A stretch of DNA of 64,000 nt from Panorpa germanica (taxonomy: Eukaryota > Arthropoda > Insecta > Mecoptera > Panorpidae), in contig OY783218.1 of the NCBI GenBank assembly GCA_963678705.1, positions 8,132,152 through 8,196,151 of the forward strand, read 5' to 3'. The notes beneath the pieces were generated by a model. It saw only the letters and a program-made list of their open reading frames with translations. It was not told where the DNA came from and searched no databases. Numbering within the stretch: position 1 is the stretch's first letter; every line of letters starts with the position of its first letter. Of the stretch, positions 60,249-64,000 are shown in pieces. The position numbers and the translations under genes were made by a program.

Positions 60249-60989
60249 GGGAGGGGTTATGGTTTCAGCGTAAAAAAAACCACTTCTTTTGCGTATTTTT
60301 TTTCTTAAGTATAGATTGAGCAATTTTATTCGAACCTTTTGTACATTATTGAGCATACTTTTGACTATGTTGTATAATTTTATCGTGTAGCAATATTGAA
60401 GCATAAGCCGGTAACAGAGCTTCCTCCGAAGGTCTTGGGAAAAAAGACAATTTGCGGTGTTCACTATAACTCGGCCGCAAATTATCTCAAAATGAAAAAC
60501 CATTAAAATGTAGTTAAATTATAATCAAATCTTCCCCCCAACGGCCTCTAATAATTTTTTTTTTTCATTTAAAAATTTTTGGCGGCCATCTAAAGTGTGA
60601 ACTGTTATTTTCCACGAAAAATTCCGCTATTATGTGGGTGGGAAACACCCTTAATGTAACAAAAAATGTTTTATCTAAACGTTTGGGGGAGGTATTTTAT
60701 ATGTAGAAAATGTGTACGAAGTTTGAAATGAATCGGTCAATTAGTTTTTAAATGGCAGTGAACACGGACTTTGAAAATGTAGTTTTGAGAAAAACGCTTC
60801 AGGACAATAGCAATGAATAAACTGTATACCTGATTAACATATAATATAACGGATTAATAAGACAATAACTTCAAGAATATTGCTTAGATCGGCTTAAGGA
60901 ATTTTAAGGACAAATTCTTGAAATGTTAAACAATAAAATAAGACCAAAAAAAATTGGATTTTTCGAAAGTGAAAACCCTAACCCCTCCC
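60249..60989 (+). mobile_element. piggyBac-like MITE, family P2, complete copy
   Basis: 741 bp between two TTAA tetranucleotides (60245-60248, 60990-60993). Ends are GGGAGGGGTTATGGTTTCAG and, reversed, GGGAGGGGTTAGGGTTTTCA. Copy 1 at 31455-32134 lacks the left end. The minus-strand open frame (60183-60503) spans the left boundary and is not a gene. Confidence 0.85.
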
Positions 60990-61083
60990 TTAACCTTTCT
61001 TTGTATGTGGTTGGTTTATTAAATGCCAGTAGCGTTTGCGCAAAAGATAGGAAGTAAATTAAACGGCACCATTAAAGATTTAT

Positions 61084-61400
61084 TTATTTATTGAAAATAT
61101 TATTGTATCTATTTATCATATTACAGTAATAATGACAGAATTTTTCTTCATTACACAAATTTAATTAAATTACACTATGACAGACATGTTTTATGACATC
61201 ATCCTGTTCAAATAAGAGAAATAGAAATAAATGCAAATATAATTGATGTATCTCAGATCTGCAGAGATGCTGGGTCCAGAAATAGGCACTTTTGTGCACA
61301 CCACTGCGACCTATTCATTTCATTTAGATAGTGAGACTGAGACTGATTCGATTATAATAATTATATAATAATTTTACATATAACATTTTTATCTAAATTT
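61084..61400. repeat. Duplicated 3' flank of the OBP unit, copy 2
   Basis: Very similar to 63160-63440 (ATGACAGAATTTTTCTTCAT, CAAATTTAATT.AATTACAC, AGAGATGCTGG.T.CAGAAATA, CGACCTATTCATTTCATTTA) and less so to 52490-52790. Confidence 0.75.
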
Positions 61401-61487
61401 AAGGATTAATAATACGATTAAATTGAAGGGAATCTAAATAATACGACAAAGTATTATAAAATTTAAAATAAAGTAAAAAGTTTATAA

Positions 61488-62821
61488 TTATAAATCGCCC
61501 TTTTGCCATTTTGATTTTTCTTCGAGTTTGGGTTTATACATCATATTGATAACAGGTTTGAACAATGCAAACAGACAGTCTGCAACTCCAGCAGCTTTGT
61601 CACTAGGGTCTCCAGGCATGTGACTGTTGTTACATACGCTGAGGACCTTCACTTGCTCTGAGGTTGGCATTGAAATGTAAACTGTCTCCTCAATCATTTC
61701 TATCAGCCTGTCTACATTGAAGTCACCCGCCTCGTTAACCAACCCCATGTGCAGAAACGAGCACAAAATGTAACACGGCAACTCACGACTGCCATCGTGC
61801 TCAAACGTAGTGGTGTATCGAAGAACATCCGCCTCAGTGATGTTGCATTGACCACTACAATACTGGTCATTGAAGTCAATTGCATTGACTTCCTGAAATA
61901 AAAATAGAAGTATAACGTAAACATAAATATTACATAAAATAATAGTGAAAATTTTATGAAAAAAACTCTATTTAATAAAATATAATCTTGAAAGTTTATA
62001 ATACAATGCTATTTAAATAGCATCCTTGATAAAATGATGATTTGAATAAATATCATAAATAGCGAACATCTTTGAAATAGTTCATCTATCGTATTCAACA
62101 ACAATTAAGAAATGATTGAGTTATTACCAAAAAACTTAAATAGAAGAATATGATAACGAACGAAATCAATTAATTTAAGGTGCAGAAAATTAAAATGTCT
62201 TGGAGACTAAATTTAAAAGATTTTATTAAAAAAACTATCTCAATAATCACGTCACGCAACTTTGTAGAATTCCGTTGAAATTTTAGTCTAAAACTTCAAG
62301 AAAAAACAATTTTTGCATAAATATTTTTATAAAAATGATCACTTTGTTAACCATTGAAACTTTCTAGAATCTTTCGAATATATTTGTTGTTACAATTGCG
62401 TTTCTAAACCTCAAAAACACCTTGAAGTCACCTTGAAAGCTAGTGACGTAATTGATTTTTGTGTAAAGCTACGTAAACGAACATAATTATCAAATTTTCA
62501 AAATAGAAAGCTCGATAATGATTTAAGAATGTCAACTGCAGTTAGAAAGACTCACTAGAATGTGGAATAACGAATAACTACTTAGAATGCACTTTACTTA
62601 AATTACATAACACTGTTGCTAGCCGCACCCAGTCGGGATAGACATCCTTGGTGCTACCAATAATGTCAATGCATCTATGAATTCAAGTAGACTCTACTTT
62701 AATTATAGGTATATGTAATATGTATAAATGTTATAAGAATATATGCATATATTGTATAAGTACTTACTCCGATTGTTAAAATGCCTGTAGCAAGGAACAC
62801 TGCCACGACGAACTTCTTCAT
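61488..62821 (-). CDS. Odorant-binding protein with altered cysteine pattern (OBP2)
   Basis: Two exons: 62768-62821 (18-codon signal peptide MKKFVVAVFLATGILTIG, donor GTAAGT) and 61488-61892 (134 codons plus TAA, acceptor TATTTCAG), phase 0, intron 875 bp. Precursor 152 aa, co-linear with OBP1; the block NEAGDFNVDRLIE is identical. The fifth canonical cysteine is serine (GDPSDKAAGVADC against GDPCDKAAAAADC). A new cysteine sits four residues after C1 (YCSGQCNIT), so six cysteines remain but at 12, 16, 40, 44, 87 and 106 of the mature chain. C2, normally bonded to C5, has lost its partner. The new cysteine also precedes an NIT glycosylation sequon. The C-terminal tail differs from OBP1. The frame is intact, so it is probably a functional gene. 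Confidence 0.91.
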
Positions 62822-63125
62822 TATCCAAAGCTGAATTGGCACTGGATGTAGTTCACAAAATGTAAAATATGGATATGTATGTTTTAACTATACAAATTTC
62901 AACTATATTGTTATCGCTTTTAACTGTGCATATATTGAGGGGTATACATTAGAGGAGGCATACATTACAGGTGATAAAAATGAACCAATAACGTACTACT
63001 GGAAAGAAAAAAACTGGAAGGGATAATCAGTGCCGTAATTAGCCTAATTAAACTTTTAATTTTGATTTCATTTATTACATTATATTTTTCAACATACTCG
63101 TAATTTACCTTCCAATTTTTTTAAG
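62822..63125 (-). promoter_or_regulatory. Conserved 5' flank of OBP2
   Basis: Alignable with the OBP1 upstream region (54530-54775): ACATTACAGGTGATAAAAAT, GAACCAATA, CTGGAAGGGATAATC, GCCTAATTAAAC, TTTTTCAACATA. TATA-like TATATTG/TATATGC stretches lie 60-130 bp before the ATG. No start site can be fixed from sequence alone. Confidence 0.45.
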
Positions 63126-63449
63126 CCATCCAAAGAAAGCATAAATTACATCCCGCTAAATTATTGTATCTATTTATTATACTCGTATTACAGTAAAAAT
63201 GACAGAATTTTTCTTCATTACACAAATTTAATTCAATTACACTATGAGACATGTTTCATGACGTCATCCTTTTCAAATTAGAGAAATAGAAATGCAAATA
63301 CAATTGGTGTATCTCATATTTCCAGAGATGCTGGATTCAGAAATAGCCATTTTTGCGCACACCTGTGCGACCTATTCATTTCATTTAAATAGTGAGACTA
63401 TTCGATTATAATAACTATAAATATTTCATTTCTAGATTACAGCTGATAA

Positions 63450-63542
63450 TTATAATTCCTCTTTTTGACATACTAGGTCATCATAATTTTCTTCGGGTTT
63501 GGGTTTACCTATATTAAGAACAGGTTTGAACAATGCAAAGAG
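63450..63542 (-). pseudogene. Third OBP copy, C-terminal coding remnant (OBP3)
   Basis: The minus strand encodes LFALFKPVLNIGKPKPEENY then DDLVCQKEEL and a stop, matching the C-terminus of OBP1 more closely than that of OBP2. Homology breaks exactly at 63542. The expected preceding coding sequence, about 320 nt with all six cysteine positions, is missing and replaced by the unrelated segment 63543-63793. Confidence 0.85.
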
Positions 63543-63793
63543 TTTAACCAGATAATCATATCCAACTTACAAAAAATATTTAAATTAATTTAAATTTCTC
63601 GCCTTTGGCTGTCTACAAGACGTTCTACACAATATATTCAATCGAATGGAGAATGTTAGTTTGGATCGTATTCATAAATGTTGTTTACAATTGTAAACGA
63701 ATCTTACTTCATTCGTTTCGATCGAATCTGTTCGATCGTGAACATTGCTCGCAAAATTCAGGAATAGGGCCTCTGATCATTCCCATGGACACA
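63543..63793. other. Replacement segment inside OBP3
   Basis: 251 bp with no similarity to OBP exon sequence; contains short palindromic words such as CGTTTCGATCGAATC and GTTCGATCGTGAAC. The plus-strand open frame here (63605-63802) is not recognisable. Confidence 0.6.
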
Positions 63794-64000
63794 GTGAAAT
63801 AAAAATGAAAGTATAACGTAAACGTAAATATTACATAAAATAATAGTGAAAATTTTATGGAAAAAATTCTGTTTATCGAAATTTATAGTTTTAAAAGTTA
63901 ACAAAAATAATAATTTTTCTTGTACCCCATGGGACTAACACATGAAACTACATGTAATATTTAACAAAGTTCCCTAAGTTGTCTTTATTGTTAGTGTATG
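63794..64000 (-). pseudogene. OBP3 intron, runs off the window
   Basis: GAAATAAAAATGAAAGTATA onward follows the 3' half of the OBP2 and OBP1 introns (ATTACATAAAATAATAGTGA, AAAATTTTATGGAAA), and the last bases match the OBP1 intron text GTCTTTGTTGTTAGTGTATG. The acceptor is destroyed: TTTCAG of the paralogues has become TTTCAC. The signal-peptide exon, if kept, lies beyond 64000. Confidence 0.8.

Noticed and set aside
1-64000. CRISPR arrays, rRNA, tRNA or bacterial operon features
   Set aside because: No regularly spaced repeats, no tRNA A/B box pairs with a foldable cloverleaf that I could confirm by eye, and the sequence is clearly eukaryotic with spliced genes.

Overview
The window is strongly AT-rich eukaryotic DNA with long microsatellites, introns with GT..AG borders, many transposon remnants and very few coding exons. 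It comes from an insect: the clearest genes encode insect odorant-binding proteins (OBPs), and the repeats (irritans-type mariner, jockey-like and I/R1-like LINE 3' ends, TTAA-targeted MITEs, Helitrons ending in CTAG) are typical of insect genomes. The sequence does not let me fix the order or species.

Layout. 1-30 kb is non-coding and repeat-dominated: two tandem Helitrons (1.8-2.5 kb), several MITE families, at least six dead LINE 3' ends, and two nested-transposon sites (10.0-10.8 kb and 27.9-28.7 kb). At 30.65-31.06 kb two plus-strand exons together encode one complete immunoglobulin-like domain; the rest of that gene is not recognisable here. 31-52 kb is again introns or intergenic DNA full of MITEs and LINE tails, with a GC-richer patch at 39.8-40.1 kb. 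52.5-64 kb is a tandem OBP cluster on the minus strand: an intact classic six-cysteine OBP (53093-54529), a second OBP with an altered cysteine pattern (61488-62821), and a third copy (from 63450 past the window edge) whose main exon has been gutted. The duplicated unit includes 5' and 3' flanks and the intron. About 6 kb of repeats (LINEs, a deleted mariner, a TTAA MITE) separates the first two copies, while the second and third abut.

Function. The OBPs are expected to be secreted carriers of small hydrophobic ligands. Each has a signal-peptide exon followed by one large exon encoding the mature protein. The Ig domain belongs to a probable cell-surface or secreted adhesion-type protein that I cannot name. 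I find no prokaryotic features, CRISPR arrays, rRNA or convincing tRNA. The most informative features are the OBP2 cysteine change, the third OBP copy with its coding middle replaced, and several transposon insertions whose target duplications or related empty site can be read inside this same window.
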